Positions 63,201 through 64,000 of a DNA stretch of 64,000 nucleotides are shown here, piece after piece (the first letter of the stretch is position 1; each line of letters begins with the position of its first letter). The stretch is from Cellulosimicrobium cellulans. GTDB taxonomy: Bacteria; Actinomycetota; Actinomycetes; Actinomycetales; Cellulomonadaceae. The position numbers and the translations under genes were made by a program. Where the stretch lies: NCBI RefSeq assembly GCF_006539945.1, contig NZ_BJNZ01000012.1:1-64000 (forward strand), in the 5' to 3' direction. Under the pieces are notes generated by a model, which saw only the letters and a program-made list of their open reading frames with translations, was not told the DNA's origin and did not search any database.

Positions 63201-63219
63201 CGGGCGGGTCTCCCGCCCG
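63201..63219 (+). terminator. First hflX terminator hairpin
   Basis: Perfect 8-bp stem CGGGCGGG/CCCGCCCG with a three-base loop, six bases after the hflX stop. Confidence 0.75.
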
Positions 63220-63230
63220 ACCCCTTCCAC

Positions 63231-63260
63231 GACCCCGTACGGCGCGCGCCGTGCGGGGTC
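63231..63260 (+). terminator. Second hflX terminator hairpin
   Basis: 30-bp palindrome, 15-bp arms with one G-U type mismatch and no loop, 11 nt after the first hairpin. Confidence 0.7.
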
Positions 63261-63314
63261 GTGCCGTGCCCGCGCCGTCGTCCACAGGGCCGCCGGCCCG
63301 TGGGTGCCCGACCG

Positions 63315-63320
63315 TAGACT
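63315..63320 (+). promoter_or_regulatory. -10 hexamer of dinG (leaderless)
   Basis: TAGACT, six bases before GTG 63327. Confidence 0.55.
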
Positions 63321-63326
63321 CGGTGG

Positions 63327-64000
63327 GTGCCCCCCTCCACACGACCCGCCCCCGACCATGTCGACGCCGAGGGGCCGGGCACGACGGCCGGCGCCTCGGG
63401 AGGCGACGTGCCCGAGGTCGACGCGCTCCTCGACGTCGCCGTCACGCGGCTGGGCGGGGCGCGGCGCGACGGTCAGCACGCGATGGCGCGCGCGGTCACC
63501 GAGGCGATCGAGGGCTCGGAGCACCTCGTCGTCCAGGCGGGTACGGGCACGGGGAAGTCGCTCGGGTACCTCGTGCCCGCCGTGCGGCACGCCGTCGCGA
63601 CGGACGAGCGGGTGATCGTCTCGACCGCGACGCTCGCGCTCCAGCGCCAGGTCATCACGCGAGACCTGCCGCTGGTCGCCGACGCCGTGGCGGACCGTCT
63701 CCCGCGCCCCGCCACCATCGCGCTCCTCAAGGGGTGGCACAACTACCTGTGCGTCCACAAGATCGCGGGCGGGTACCCGGCCGACGAGCCGACGCTCTTC
63801 GACCTGCCGGGCGAGTCGGCGGGCGCCGCCGACCACCCCGCCGCGCGCGGCGGGACCGGCGCGGCGGCGCTCGGCGAGCAGGTCGTGCGGCTGCGCGAGT
63901 GGGCCGACGAGACGTCGACCGGCGACCGCGACGACCTCGTGCCCGGCGTGAGCGACAAGGCGTGGCGCCAGGTCTCCGTCACGGCGCTCGAGTGCCTCGG
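63327..64000 (+). CDS. dinG: DinG-family ATP-dependent helicase (5' part, runs off the window)
   Basis: Only the first ~224 residues are present and the frame stays open to the end. Superfamily 2 XPD/DinG-like helicase: Q-motif region RDGQHAMARAV, Walker A AGTGTGKS (71-78), motif Ia IVSTATLALQRQV, then KGWHNYLCVHK and a second cysteine in ALECLG, the first cysteines of an iron-sulfur cluster domain. It unwinds DNA, including R-loops or G-quadruplexes in relatives. GTG fixed by the -10 hexamer six bases upstream. No LexA box is seen. Confidence 0.9.
   Translation, partial: MPPSTRPAPDHVDAEGPGTTAGASGGDVPEVDALLDVAVTRLGGARRDGQHAMARAVTEAIEGSEHLVVQAGTGTGKSLGYLVPAVRHAVATDERVIVSTATLALQRQVITRDLPLVADAVADRLPRPATIALLKGWHNYLCVHKIAGGYPADEPTLFDLPGESAGAADHPAARGGTGAAALGEQVVRLREWADETSTGDRDDLVPGVSDKAWRQVSVTALECL

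Overview
The window is a very GC-rich, gene-dense chromosomal stretch of an actinobacterium. The gene neighbourhoods (rbfA/truB/ribF, rpsO-pnp-M16 protease-dapB, dapA-rnj-ftsK-pgsA-cinA-clgR, DUF3046-recA-recX, gluABCD-miaB, miaA-dapF-hflX-dinG) and the many GTG starts fit the Cellulomonadaceae/Promicromonosporaceae group of Micrococcales. That placement is inference from gene order and base composition. I see no tRNA, rRNA, insertion sequence, prophage or CRISPR array. 57 protein genes are called, the last one (dinG) running off the right edge.

Layout. 1-7.3 kb: end of the translation-factor operon (rbfA), a divergent MFS exporter/TetR pair wedged before truB, then ribF and a two-gene ABC-type export unit. 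7.3-11.4 kb: a MacB-type ABC transporter divergent from a NarL-type two-component system. 11.6-13.6 kb: a bacterial member of the animal heme peroxidase superfamily. 13.8-19.5 kb: rpsO, pnp, an M16 protease, dapB and a small TPR membrane protein. 19.5-24 kb (minus strand): a hypothetical gene, a GNAT enzyme, azlCD amino-acid exporter with a UPF0114 membrane protein, and an aldehyde dehydrogenase. 24-30 kb: dapA, ribonuclease J, a DUF4328 protein, a TetR-controlled membrane protein with a clear operator, an Imm51-like protein and a metallo-hydrolase. 30-36 kb: ftsK, pgsA, cinA, clgR. 35-41 kb (minus): nei2 and the giant helicase lhr. 41-46.6 kb: DUF3046, a holin-like/phosphodiesterase fusion, a metallo-hydrolase, recA with a LexA box, recX. 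46.6-50.1 kb (minus): glutamate transporter gluABCD. 50.2-64 kb: miaB, miaA, dapF, a methyltransferase, hflX and dinG, into which two minus-strand chaperone-like cassettes are inserted (two YbjN paralogs; then YbjN - HSP90-like ATPase - TPR protein).

How genes work together. dapA, dapB and dapF supply lysine and meso-diaminopimelate; pnp and rnj handle RNA turnover; recA/recX, lhr/nei2 and dinG handle DNA repair; miaA and miaB act in sequence on the same tRNA adenosine. The most novel-looking element is the three-paralog YbjN/HSP90/TPR module at 52.0-58.5 kb. A recurrent architectural feature is a TAnnnT-type -10 hexamer ending almost exactly 6 nt before the start codon at many genes, which predicts widespread leaderless mRNAs and decides several start sites. 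Other regulatory signals are two TetR operators, an ECF (SigH/SigR-type) promoter before clgR, a LexA box at recA, mutually exclusive hairpins before rpsO, and a 70-bp loopless palindrome between lhr and DUF3046.
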